Assembly: GCA_047606825.1 (NCBI GenBank)
Contig: JASGDY010000062.1
Span: 1 to 27,693 of the forward strand
DNA from: Rhizosphaericola sp047606825
Lineage (GTDB): Bacteria > Bacteroidota > Bacteroidia > Chitinophagales > Chitinophagaceae
Reading direction: 5' to 3'
Length of the DNA: 27,693 nucleotides
The notes under the pieces were generated by a model. That model made no database searches. It saw nothing but the letters and a program-made list of their open reading frames with translations, and was not told where the DNA came from. Of the stretch, positions 16,974 through 24,122 are shown piece by piece. The number at the start of each line of letters is the position of its first letter. The stretch's first letter is position 1. The position numbers were made by a program, and so were the translations under genes.

Positions 16974-17092
16974 ACTCCGCTCTTCAGGATTTGTAATCCT
17001 GAAGCCGTATCGGCGGATTTGAAATCCGCAAATAGCAGCGCATTGCAAATGCACGGATGAGCGTTCGGGATTGCAAATCCCGAACAGCGCAA
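16974..17092 (+). repeat. 119-bp four-hairpin repeat, copy 2
   Basis: Same length and orientation as the copy at 8530-8648, with 5 substitutions. Four of the five fall in loops or spacers and one weakens the third stem. It begins one base after the stop codon of the permease gene and could act as its 3' end structure. Confidence 0.85.
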
Positions 17093-17129
17093 GAAAAAGG
17101 CAAAAACAAAAAACGCTGGACTTCGCGTT

Positions 17130-17169
17130 ACCACTATTCTCACAAGGAGAGTGGTTGGGGGTGAGGTTT
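17130..17169. repeat. Degenerate G-rich intergenic repeat before prmA
   Basis: ACCACT (17130-17135) and AGTGGT (17150-17155) form a short stem. They are followed by TGGGGGTGAGG, matching the widespread 'CTCTCC...GGTTGGGGGTGAGG' type of intergenic repeat. It ends 18 bases before the prmA start. Function unknown. Confidence 0.4.
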
Positions 17170-17186
17170 AATCAAAAAATATAAAA

Positions 17187-18017
17187 ATGAAATCATACAA
17201 AGAAGTCATCCTTGCCGCTGTAAAAGAAGAAGACATCGACCTCTATGTTGGATTGCTTTCCGATTTGGATTATTCCGGCTTTGAACAGGAGGACGAAACG
17301 CTCAAGGCCTATATAGAGGAAGCGCAGTTTGACCCGGTTGCCTTGTCGGCATTGGCGAAGGAATTTAATTTCCGGTTCACGATTGGCGCATTGGAGGAGC
17401 AGAACTGGAATGCGCTGTGGGAGTCCAACTTCACACCTGTCCAAGTTGGGGATTTTGTCGGGTTGCGTGCCGATTTCCATCCGGCGTTTGGCAGCCAGGT
17501 CCAGCACGAACTGGTCATCACGCCCAAGATGAGTTTTGGTACGGGTCACCATGCGACCACGCACATGATGATCCAACAGATGCAAAACCTGCCGTTAAAA
17601 GGTGCGTGCGTATTGGATTTCGGGACGGGAACGGGCGTATTGGCGCTATTGGCGGAAAAACTAGGTGCCAAAAACATATTGGCCATCGACAACGACGAAT
17701 GGAGCATCCGTAACGCGCAGGAAAATATGGAGGCAAACCATGCCGCCCATATCGACTTGCAGTTTGCTTCCACGCCTCCAGCTGGTCAACTGTTTGACAT
17801 TGTACTTGCCAATATCAACCGCAATGTGATTGTCGATAATTTTGCGTCCATCGTACATAACTTGAAGCAAGGTGGCTTTTTGGTATTGAGCGGCCTCTTG
17901 GCGGAGGACGCGCCGCCAATCGTGCAACTGGCCGAACAGCATGGCCTGAAACACCACAATACATTGACGCGGCTTAACTGGATTTCCCTGCTTTTGTCCA
18001 AACGCGCATGCAATTGA
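17187..18017 (+). CDS. prmA: Ribosomal protein L11 methyltransferase
   Basis: The 276-residue protein has the PrmA arrangement. An N-terminal alpha/beta domain (1-70) recognises L11. The linker NWNALWESNFTPVQVGD is characteristic, as is SFGTGHHATT (116-125). The Rossmann SAM-binding motif is VLDFGTGTGVLA (142-153), the acidic residue binding the SAM ribose lies in AIDND (166-170), and LANINRN (207-213) is the PrmA catalytic-loop signature. It trimethylates L11 of the 50S ribosomal subunit in the cytoplasm. The ATG at 17187 follows an A-rich TATAAAA stretch without a Shine-Dalgarno site. A 10-bp inverted repeat (18012-18021 with 18045-18054) overlaps the stop codon and may form the 3' end of the transcript. 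Confidence 0.95.
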   Translation: MKSYKEVILAAVKEEDIDLYVGLLSDLDYSGFEQEDETLKAYIEEAQFDPVALSALAKEFNFRFTIGALEEQNWNALWESNFTPVQVGDFVGLRADFHPAFGSQVQHELVITPKMSFGTGHHATTHMMIQQMQNLPLKGACVLDFGTGTGVLALLAEKLGAKNILAIDNDEWSIRNAQENMEANHAAHIDLQFASTPPAGQLFDIVLANINRNVIVDNFASIVHNLKQGGFLVLSGLLAEDAPPIVQLAEQHGLKHHNTLTRLNWISLLLSKRACN

Positions 18018-18105
18018 TTGTCCATTCTTTGTATCATTGTATGAACAATCAATTCCATGGGCGTTCCTCTTGTCGAATAAAAAATATTCATGTTCAAGAG
18101 AAATA

Positions 18106-18140
18106 ATTATGCACAATAACCAAGAAAGAATGTGCATAAT
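18106..18140. promoter_or_regulatory. 10-bp inverted repeat, candidate operator for plsY
   Basis: ATTATGCACA (18106-18115) and TGTGCATAAT (18131-18140) are perfect reverse complements 15 bases apart. The right arm covers the proposed -33 element of the plsY promoter. This spacing suits a dimeric regulator reaching two helical turns. A second, interrupted dyad (CTCTTG...GAATA / TATTC...CAAGAG, 18067-18100) lies just upstream. Confidence 0.5.
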
Positions 18141-18161
18141 ATTGTTAAAGTTGTATCTTTG
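18131..18161 (+). promoter_or_regulatory. Promoter of plsY
   Basis: TATCTTTG at 18154-18161 is an exact TAnnTTTG, and TGTG at 18131-18134 lies 19 bases upstream as a one-mismatch -33 element. The start codon follows 29 bases after the -7 element. Confidence 0.6.
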
Positions 18162-18190
18162 GTTTCCAAATTATTCATGAAATCAGTTGA

Positions 18191-18850
18191 ATGAGAGAAG
18201 TTTTATTGATAATTCTTGCCTATCTGATCGGCTCCATTCCTACCTCGGTATGGGTGAGTAGACATTTTTTTGGCATTGATATCCGCGACTATGGAAGTGG
18301 CAATGCCGGTGCGACCAATACCTACAGGGTTTTGGGTCCCAAGTGGGGAACCTTCGTGATGGTTGCCGACATGCTGAAAGGTGTTGCCGCCACGTCCCTG
18401 TATGTTTTTCTGCCGAAGTATCTCGGAGGCGACCATGAAATCATACGTACCAACCTGATGATCGGCCTCGGCATCGCGGCGGTATTGGGACATGTGTTTC
18501 CGATATGGGCCAATTTTAAGGGAGGAAAAGGCGTTGCGACCTTGTTTGGGATGATTGTCGCGATACAACCTGTGGTGGCACTTTGCTGCACAGGCGTGTT
18601 TCTGCTCGTTTTGTTCCTGACCCGTTTTGTTTCGTTAAGTTCCATGTTGTCAAGTATAGCGTTTACGGTATTGATATTGTTCATCTTCAATGACGATGTT
18701 ACGTCCTACAGGATATTTTCCATTGCGGTGGCGTTGATTGTAATATTGACACACCAGAAAAACATCAATCGCCTCTTGAAGGGAACGGAAAGTAAGGTGC
18801 CCATCTTCAAGAGCCGTGACAGGAAAAAAGAAGAACGTAAAAGACCGTAG
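18191..18850 (+). CDS. plsY: Acyl-phosphate:glycerol-3-phosphate acyltransferase PlsY
   Basis: The 219-residue integral membrane enzyme carries all three PlsY signature regions: LIGSIPTSVW (12-21), YGSGNAGATNTYRVLG (34-49, glycerol-3-phosphate-binding loop) and GHVFPIWANFKGGKGVAT (100-117). Hydrophobic segments occur at the N-terminus, around 85-100, 118-150 and 155-185. It acylates glycerol-3-phosphate from acyl-phosphate, the first step of membrane phospholipid synthesis. The C-terminus is a charged tail rich in Lys, Arg and Glu. The gene has its own promoter with a candidate operator and is followed by a terminator at 18974-18999. An imperfect dyad at 18903-18948 between stop and terminator is unexplained. 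Confidence 0.96.
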   Translation: MREVLLIILAYLIGSIPTSVWVSRHFFGIDIRDYGSGNAGATNTYRVLGPKWGTFVMVADMLKGVAATSLYVFLPKYLGGDHEIIRTNLMIGLGIAAVLGHVFPIWANFKGGKGVATLFGMIVAIQPVVALCCTGVFLLVLFLTRFVSLSSMLSSIAFTVLILFIFNDDVTSYRIFSIAVALIVILTHQKNINRLLKGTESKVPIFKSRDRKKEERKRP

Positions 18851-18973
18851 AACGCCTAACGCTACATTAAATGTCCAATGCTTAGTGCAGAACCGCAATA
18901 ACAGTAATCTACCGATCGATGAGGAGACCACCGACCGGTAGACAGATTAAAATCTTTTTTCCGTAAAAATATC

Positions 18974-18999
18974 AAAAGAGCCTTTGGGCTCTTTTTTAG
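18974..18999 (+). terminator. Terminator after plsY
   Basis: AAAAGAGCC (18974-18982) and GGCTCTTTT (18987-18995) form a 9-bp stem around TTTG, followed by further T residues. It separates plsY from the M48 protease gene. Confidence 0.85.
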
Positions 19000-19065
19000 T
19001 ACTGGTACAAAAATTGAAGTGTTGTTTCTTCAAAAAAATTATCAAATCCAAAACATCTTCTTCTT

Positions 19066-19878
19066 ATGTTAAAGCCTTTTTTACTAGCACTGTTTCTTAT
19101 TGCTGGCCTTGCGTCGTGCTCTACGAATGCGATAACGGGCAGGTCGCAACTGTCGCTGGTTTCCAGTGCCGAGATGAACAGTATGGCATTGACGCAATAC
19201 AAACAGTTCCTCACCGAAAACAAAACCAAGGTTGTAGGCAATAGCAGCAATAAGGACGTGGAAATGGTCAAGCGTGTCGGTTCGCGCATTGCCAATGCGA
19301 TTACGCAATACTACCAGTCCAAGGGCGGCGGTTCCAACCCTTTGTCCGGTTATAACTGGGAATTTAATCTGGTGGACAGCAAGGATGTCAACGCCTGGTG
19401 TATGCCCGGAGGCAAAGTAGTTGTGTACACAGGGTTGTTGCCGGTCACGCAGGACGAGGCGTCGCTTGCCATCGTCTTGGGACATGAAATCACGCACGCC
19501 GTAGCCGAACATGGCAAGGAACAATATAGCCAGCAACTCGTGGCAGCGGGATTACAGTCCGTGGGGAGTGCGGCACTCGCCAATAATGCCACGGCATCCA
19601 ATCTGTTCAATTCGTTATACGGCCCGGGTGCGCAGGTAGGCATGTTGCATTTTAGCAGGAAAGACGAGCTGGAGGCTGACCATTACGGGCTGATATTTGC
19701 GGCAATGGCGGGCTATAATCCGCAGGTAGCGATTCCGTTTTGGAAAAGAATGGCCGGATTGAGCAACGGCAAATCGACTCCTGCCCTGCTGAGTAGCCAC
19801 CCGTCCGACGCCACGCGCATCGCTCAACTGGAAAAGTTGATGCCCGAGGCACTCCAATATTACAGACCAGTCAAATAA
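19066..19878 (+). CDS. M48 family zinc metalloprotease, lipoprotein
   Basis: The 270-residue protein begins with a lipoprotein signal peptide (LLALFLIAGLASC, lipidated Cys18) followed by STNAITGRSQLSLVS, a segment typical of periplasmic M48 proteases of the LoiP/YcaL/Oma1-like group. The zinc-binding HEITH motif is at 140-144 within VLGHEITHAVAEHG, and the third ligand region is ELEADHYG (201-208). NAWCMPGGKVVVYTGLL is the conserved strand and loop before the active site, and SSHPSDATRIAQL is the conserved C-terminal motif. The likely role is quality control of envelope proteins from a membrane-anchored periplasmic site. The cluster TATGTTAAAG gives the start at 19066; no upstream partner is in the same transcript. 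Confidence 0.93.
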   Translation: MLKPFLLALFLIAGLASCSTNAITGRSQLSLVSSAEMNSMALTQYKQFLTENKTKVVGNSSNKDVEMVKRVGSRIANAITQYYQSKGGGSNPLSGYNWEFNLVDSKDVNAWCMPGGKVVVYTGLLPVTQDEASLAIVLGHEITHAVAEHGKEQYSQQLVAAGLQSVGSAALANNATASNLFNSLYGPGAQVGMLHFSRKDELEADHYGLIFAAMAGYNPQVAIPFWKRMAGLSNGKSTPALLSSHPSDATRIAQLEKLMPEALQYYRPVK

Positions 19879-19913
19879 CGATTTCTTAAAATTTTCTCAA
19901 AATTGCGGAAAAC

Positions 19914-19944
19914 TGCCCAAGTTTCACGACATTGGGCACTTTTT
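19914..19944 (+). terminator. Terminator after the M48 protease gene
   Basis: TGCCCAA (19914-19920) pairs with TTGGGCA (19932-19938) across an 11-base loop and is followed by CTTTTT. It lies directly before the promoter of the next gene. Confidence 0.7.
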
Positions 19945-19946
19945 CG

Positions 19947-19977
19947 TTGTATAGCTGCCCTATTTTTTGTAATTTTG
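19947..19977 (+). promoter_or_regulatory. Promoter of the DUF3052-like/OmdA gene
   Basis: TTG at 19947-19949 and TAATTTTG at 19970-19977 (exact TAnnTTTG) are 20 bases apart, the standard Bacteroidota promoter geometry. The start codon follows 37 bases after the -7 element. Confidence 0.65.
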
Positions 19978-20014
19978 CCGATTGTAATGTTTAACCTTAA
20001 ATAAAAAATTAAGG

Positions 20015-20683
20015 ATGTCTAATCAAAGTTTCTTGGAAAGACTACAATGGGATAACGAAAAAACGATGTTGATCCAGGGTCTACCCTCTTCCATCGAAAA
20101 ACAATTTGCCAAATTATCGTTCTCAAAGAATGTAACACCGCTTCTTAAAAGAAAAAAAATTGATTTTGCGTTGTTGTTTGTCATCAACAACAATCAATTG
20201 TGTACGATTCTGAAAGATGTCTTTCCTGCTCTCCACGACAATAGTAAACTGTGGATTGCCTATCCTAAGACGAGCAGCAAGATTGTCAGTGACCTTAACA
20301 GGGCCTGTACTTGGGATTCTATATGTTGCAAAGGCTATAAGATAGCGGACGAGTTTGATTTGGACAATGTATGGATGGGTGCTTTGTTCCTGTTACCCAA
20401 AGATAAAACCATTGTTCTGAATGACGTGGCTGTGGATGAAGTCGAGGAAGAACACGACGGAAGGAAATTTGAAAAGAAACTCTCCGTGCTACCCGTTGAG
20501 CTCAATTCCCTCTTCGTCAAACACAAGAAGGCAAAAGAATTTTTTGTGTCATTGCCTTCACGCAACCAAAAAGAATACGTGACGTGGATACAGGGCGCAA
20601 AACGTGCGGAAACCAAGGAACGTCGGTTGGAAGCAGTTTTGGCCAACCTTTTGGCCGGAAAGATGAACCCTTCGCTGGATTAG
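20015..20683 (+). CDS. DUF3052-like domain fused to YdeI/OmdA C-terminal domain
   Basis: The 222-residue soluble protein has two parts. Residues about 13-125 (MLIQGLPSSIEKQFAKL, IDFALLFVINNNQLCTILK, LWIAYPKTSSKI, VWMGALFLLPK) resemble the DUF3052-like fold seen in small cytoplasmic proteins of unknown role. Residues about 150-215 (LPVELNSLFVKHKKAKEFF, LPSRNQKEYVTWIQGAKRAET, RLEAVLANLLAGK) match the C-terminal module of the YdeI/OmpD-associated family, annotated in databases as bacteriocin-protection. An acidic linker (DEVEEEHDG) joins them. No signal peptide is present. The start is at 20015, right after AAGG at -6 to -3. A bidirectional terminator follows. Biochemical function is not established for either domain; the bacteriocin link is only family annotation. 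Confidence 0.8.
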   Translation: MSNQSFLERLQWDNEKTMLIQGLPSSIEKQFAKLSFSKNVTPLLKRKKIDFALLFVINNNQLCTILKDVFPALHDNSKLWIAYPKTSSKIVSDLNRACTWDSICCKGYKIADEFDLDNVWMGALFLLPKDKTIVLNDVAVDEVEEEHDGRKFEKKLSVLPVELNSLFVKHKKAKEFFVSLPSRNQKEYVTWIQGAKRAETKERRLEAVLANLLAGKMNPSLD

Positions 20684-20746
20684 GAAAGAAAGTCCAAGGC
20701 ACAACGCCCCAAGCAATATGAAGATAATCCATTGAAAATAAATGGT

Positions 20747-20801
20747 TTATCGACAACAAAAAAGCATACGTACATAGCGTATGCTTTTTTGTTGTCGATA
20801 A
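20747..20801. terminator. Bidirectional terminator, 24-bp perfect stem
   Basis: Arms 20747-20770 and 20778-20801 are perfectly complementary around TACATAG. The stem includes A6/T6 tracts followed by a lower AT-rich part, so it can stop transcription from either side. It sits between the convergent OmdA-like and Vsr-like genes. Confidence 0.9.
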
Positions 20802-20855
20802 GATATGCTGAGGTGGGTCTGATATACCGCTTGAGACGAGACTGGTGAAAAACTT

Positions 20856-21335
20856 TCAACTTTCAATTTTCCAATCTTCACTTCCATTCTCCCATCTGTT
20901 GTTGTAGGCATTGATATAGTCCAGTATGCGGTGTACGCATGCACCTTGGTTTTTGTCGATTTCATGCGACCAGAAGCGCATCACTTCATAGCCCATCTGC
21001 CGGAGTTGTAGGTTGGCGTTCTGGTCTCTTTGTATGTTGGTTTCGATTTTGCTGGTCCAAAATTCTTTTCGGGTATGGATACGGTTTTTGTGTTTTTCCC
21101 ATTCGTAGCCATGCCAAAACTCGCCGTCGATGAAGATGGCCAGTTTATATTTTCGGATATAGATGTCAGGGCTTCCCGGTAGTTTCTTGCCGTGCAGGCG
21201 GTAACGGATACCTACATGCCAAAGTGCTTTGCGGAAGCGAAGTTCCGGTTTCGTGTTCTTGGCACGAATCTTCGACATTGTCTTCCTGCGATAGGGTTCA
21301 ACGTCCTCTTTGGCCCAGTCGATTTTAATCGTCAT
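20856..21335 (-). CDS. Vsr-like very short patch repair endonuclease
   Basis: The 159-residue product matches the Vsr family: KTMSKIRAKNTKPELRFRKALW (19-39), YRLHGKKLPGSPDIYI (45-60, with the catalytic Asp57), LAIFIDGEFWHGYEWEKH (65-82), EFWTSKIETNIQRD (91-104) and LRQMGYEVMRFWSHEI (111-126). Vsr nicks next to T:G mismatches arising from deaminated 5-methylcytosine. The canonical CFWHxHxC zinc-ligand pattern reads EFWHGYEW here, so the zinc site of the E. coli enzyme is not conserved, as in a divergent Bacteroidota subgroup. No cytosine methyltransferase is in the window, so partner and specificity are unknown. It is divergent from sdaA, with the start codon at 21335 and no clear Shine-Dalgarno site. 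Confidence 0.87.
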   Translation of the reverse strand: MTIKIDWAKEDVEPYRRKTMSKIRAKNTKPELRFRKALWHVGIRYRLHGKKLPGSPDIYIRKYKLAIFIDGEFWHGYEWEKHKNRIHTRKEFWTSKIETNIQRDQNANLQLRQMGYEVMRFWSHEIDKNQGACVHRILDYINAYNNRWENGSEDWKIES

Positions 21336-21428
21336 TGCTGGCGTAAAGTTACGATAATCTGCTTATTGCTGTCGGTGGCCTTTTTGGTATGGAGGAATCC
21401 TTTTACGTAGCCTTTACCGCTGGTATCG

Positions 21429-21458
21429 TCTGCGGATGAAAAATTTCATGTAGGTTTG
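21429..21458 (+). promoter_or_regulatory. Promoter of the serine dehydratase gene
   Basis: TAGGTTTG at 21451-21458 is an exact TAnnTTTG; TCTG at 21429-21432 is a poor -33 element 18 bases upstream. The start codon is only 13 bases after the -7 element, implying a leader of a few bases. Confidence 0.5.
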
Positions 21459-21471
21459 ACAAAAATAACAG

Positions 21472-22902
21472 ATGGTAAGGGAATCCATTTCCGTGTTTGA
21501 CATGTTTAAGATTGGTGTCGGGCCGTCCAGTTCGCATACGTTGGGACCTTGGCGTGCTGCGATGCTTTTTTTGGACAAGATGGAATCCCAATACGGACTG
21601 GACCAGATTGCAGCACTGCATGTGTACCTATATGGTTCCCTTGCGAAAACAGGCTCTGGACACGGTACGGACGTCGCTGTGCAGATGGGGTTGATGGGCG
21701 AAAACCCGGAGACTACGGAAGTCGACCAGATTTTCCCCAAAATCAACCAGCTTAAGGAAGCTAAAACCATTCTTCTCAAGGGAAAAACACCCATACATTT
21801 TGACCCGGCCAGGGAGATTACTTTTCTGTACCAGGAATCCCTCCCGTTCCATCCCAATGGCTTGACTTTTTTGGTGGAGTTGAAGTCTGGCGAAAAGATA
21901 AGTGATACTTGGTATTCCATCGGTGGCGGTTTTGTGGTGCAGGAAGGCGAAGCCCAGTCCACGCAGACAAAACAGGTGGATCTCCCTTTTCCTATCGACT
22001 CGTCCAGGGATTTGCAGTTCTGGTGTATCAAGACCGGTATGTCCATCAACGAAGTCGTCTTGGAAAATGAAAATGCATGGCGTGAGGAAAGCGAAACCTT
22101 TGCGGGTGTGATGCGCATCTGGGACACCATGCGTCAGTGTATCTACCGAGGCTGCCATACGCGGGGCGAGCTGCCGGGAGGCCTGCACGTGCGTCGTCGT
22201 GCATTTGAGCTCAACAAAAGATTATTGAAAGGCAAAACCTATTCTGATTACGGGTCATGGCTGGCCGCGATTAAGGAGACGCCCTTGGATTTCAATGCCG
22301 TATTGGACTGGATCAGTTGCTTTGCGCTGGCCGTCAACGAGGAAAATGCCTCTTTTGGTCGTGTCGTGACTGCACCGACCAACGGTGCCGCGGGCGTGAT
22401 TCCGGCCGTATTGCAATATTATGTTCTGTTTGGGAACGGCAACAGTCCAGAAAAGATTTTTCGGTTTCTGTTGACGGCGTCTGAGATTGGCAGTATTTTC
22501 AAAAAAGGAGCAACGATTTCCGCGGCGATGGGTGGTTGCCAGGCAGAGATTGGCGTTTCGTCGGCGATGGCGGCTGGCGCATTGACGGAGGCGATGGGAG
22601 GTACCCAGAAACAGGCATTGATGGCTGCCGAAATCGCCATGGAACACCATCTGGGATTGACTTGCGACCCTATTGGCGGTTTGGTACAAGTACCTTGCAT
22701 CGAACGCAATACAATGGGGGCCATCAAAGCTATCACGGCTTCCCAGTTGGCATTACAGTCCGGTCCCGACTATGCCAAAGTGTCCCTCGACAAAGTCGTG
22801 CGCACGATGTGGGAAACAGCACTGGACATGAACAGCAAATACAAGGAAACCTCTGACGGCGGTCTGGCGGTGCATGTACCGCTAGGGCTGAGCGAATGCT
22901 AA
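21472..22902 (+). CDS. sdaA: L-serine ammonia-lyase, iron-sulfur dependent, single-chain
   Basis: The 476-residue enzyme fuses both parts of the Fe-S serine dehydratase. The N-terminal beta domain begins SISVFDMFKIGVGPSSSHTLGP, with the hallmark GPSSSHT at 17-23. The C-terminal alpha domain carries the catalytic and cluster region SFGRVVTAPTNGAAGVIPAVL (294-314). Three Cys ligands of the [4Fe-4S] cluster are visible: GGC356, TC398DPIGG and VPC409IERN. The enzyme converts L-serine to pyruvate and ammonia in the cytoplasm and, being Fe-S dependent, is oxygen sensitive. Length matches the one-chain SdaA/SdaB type. It appears monocistronic with a very short leader. The 12-bp palindrome AAAGCGCGCTTT near 22927, followed by T residues, may serve in termination. 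Confidence 0.95.
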   Translation: MVRESISVFDMFKIGVGPSSSHTLGPWRAAMLFLDKMESQYGLDQIAALHVYLYGSLAKTGSGHGTDVAVQMGLMGENPETTEVDQIFPKINQLKEAKTILLKGKTPIHFDPAREITFLYQESLPFHPNGLTFLVELKSGEKISDTWYSIGGGFVVQEGEAQSTQTKQVDLPFPIDSSRDLQFWCIKTGMSINEVVLENENAWREESETFAGVMRIWDTMRQCIYRGCHTRGELPGGLHVRRRAFELNKRLLKGKTYSDYGSWLAAIKETPLDFNAVLDWISCFALAVNEENASFGRVVTAPTNGAAGVIPAVLQYYVLFGNGNSPEKIFRFLLTASEIGSIFKKGATISAAMGGCQAEIGVSSAMAAGALTEAMGGTQKQALMAAEIAMEHHLGLTCDPIGGLVQVPCIERNTMGAIKAITASQLALQSGPDYAKVSLDKVVRTMWETALDMNSKYKETSDGGLAVHVPLGLSEC

Positions 22903-22983
22903 TAAGTCAAAAAAAGGCAACGCAATAAAGCGCGCTTTTTGGCACATAATAATCCTTGAATGGATATTTCGCAACTGATTTAG

Positions 22984-23252
22984 AGCCTGTTTAGATTTTA
23001 TGATTTGAATTACCATTAGGAGGTTTATCGCCCATACCTCACTCGAACCGTAAACTCAGCGACCACGCAGTAGCCGCGACCGCGAACCCAGCCACCGTAG
23101 GTGAACAAAACGAACAAGGCTAAAGGACGTGTTGGGTTTGTTCTTTTTTCTCAAAATTGATGATAATTTGAGGAAAACCGGCATCTTAACTGTCATTTCG
23201 ACCATAGGAGAAATCTCATCATAGAACTCTTTGTGTTAATTTTAAACAGGCT
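22984..23252. mobile_element. MITE-like element with 10-bp terminal inverted repeats
   Basis: AGCCTGTTTA at 22984-22993 is the exact reverse complement of TAAACAGGCT at 23243-23252, bounding 269 bases with no gene. Inside are GAACAAA/TTTGTTC around the middle and GTCATTTCGACC...GGAGAAATCTC near 23190-23218, a motif I recall as a common dispersed repeat in Bacteroidota. This accounts for most of the 441-base gap 22903-23343. No target-site duplication was clear, and the short terminal repeats could be coincidental. Confidence 0.45.
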
Positions 23253-23301
23253 GTTAATAGCATTCCGTATTTGTTAATATGTTGATGAAAGCGTTTCGCT
23301 C

Positions 23302-23336
23302 TTTTTTAGTTTTGCCTTTTTACTTTTACCTTGCAG
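23302..23336 (+). repeat. T-rich heptad motif upstream of the DUF4397-like gene
   Basis: Units TTTTTAG, TTTTGCC, TTTTTAC, TTTTACC follow each other in seven-base phase and end a few bases before the start codon at 23344. The same phasing occurs upstream of recX (1671-1700). It may be part of a promoter or leader. Confidence 0.45.
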
Positions 23337-23343
23337 ATTTATT

Positions 23344-24081
23344 ATGCGCAACACGTTTTTTTGTATAGCAGTATTGATTTCTCTGGTGGCCGTCATGGTT
23401 GCTTGTTCCAAAAACGACAGTTCCCAGCCTGGTCCGACACACATGCGGTGGATCAATGTAACCCCGGGAATGGCATTCGACGTTTATTCCGACGAGGAGC
23501 AGATCGCCTCAGATATTGCTTTTGACTCCGTGACGAGCTATGCCTATGGCTTGCCTAGCTTTTACTATCTGCAAATATTAAAAACCGGAACATCGGATAC
23601 GATTGTCAGCGGACGACAGCAGATGCAGTCGGGGCTCTACTACTCCATGTTTGTCATCCCTGATACGACCTCGGACGGAGAGATATCTGATACGGATGCC
23701 TCTGTCGCCATTGTCACGGAAAATACGGATTTGCCTTCCATTGATACGTTTAAGTATCGGTTTTTCAACTTCGCACCTTTTACATCTCCTATCAGTGTCG
23801 TTATGACGATTGATGGACGTACTGGTACCTCCGATACTTTAAGGCCGTTTTCCCGACGGATTTTTAACGACCAGGCGTCTTATAGTACCTATTCCAAATA
23901 TTCGCAGACGATAGCGGCAAACTGGAAAATCCATTTTTACAATTCGACGGACACTACGCTTATTGATTCGTTCCATTACCTGTTTAGCTCCCGGGGCGTC
24001 TATACCATTTACCTAAAGGCAATAGAGGGCGTCACGACAAAAAACAAATTTAAGGACACGATTATCCAGAGAGGCTATTAA
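23344..24081 (+). CDS. DUF4397-like lipoprotein
   Basis: The 245-residue lipoprotein has a signal peptide ending VMVAC (lipidated Cys21), followed by SKNDSSQPGP. The mature protein begins MRWINVTPGMAFDVYSDEEQIASDI and continues SYAYGLPSFYYLQILKTGTSDTIVSGRQQMQSGLYYSMFVI, the pattern of DUF4397 domains (short repeated beta-sandwich with 'R.vN..p....vdvy'). A second similar segment starts at about 140 (KYRFFNFAPFTSPISVVMTIDGR). It should be anchored in the outer or inner membrane facing the periplasm or surface. Function is unknown for the family. It is probably monocistronic, preceded by a T-rich heptad motif, and converges on the DUF2461 gene with 41 bases between stops. Confidence 0.78.
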   Translation: MRNTFFCIAVLISLVAVMVACSKNDSSQPGPTHMRWINVTPGMAFDVYSDEEQIASDIAFDSVTSYAYGLPSFYYLQILKTGTSDTIVSGRQQMQSGLYYSMFVIPDTTSDGEISDTDASVAIVTENTDLPSIDTFKYRFFNFAPFTSPISVVMTIDGRTGTSDTLRPFSRRIFNDQASYSTYSKYSQTIAANWKIHFYNSTDTTLIDSFHYLFSSRGVYTIYLKAIEGVTTKNKFKDTIIQRGY

Positions 24082-24122
24082 CGCAGAACGCACAATGCGT
24101 GTGTCTTTAATATCTCGGTCGC

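Noticed and set aside
18903..18948. Imperfect dyad (CTACCGATCG with CGACCGGTAG) after plsY considered as a riboswitch or attenuator
   Set aside because: Mismatched stem, no known riboswitch consensus, and it lies downstream of plsY before a clear terminator.
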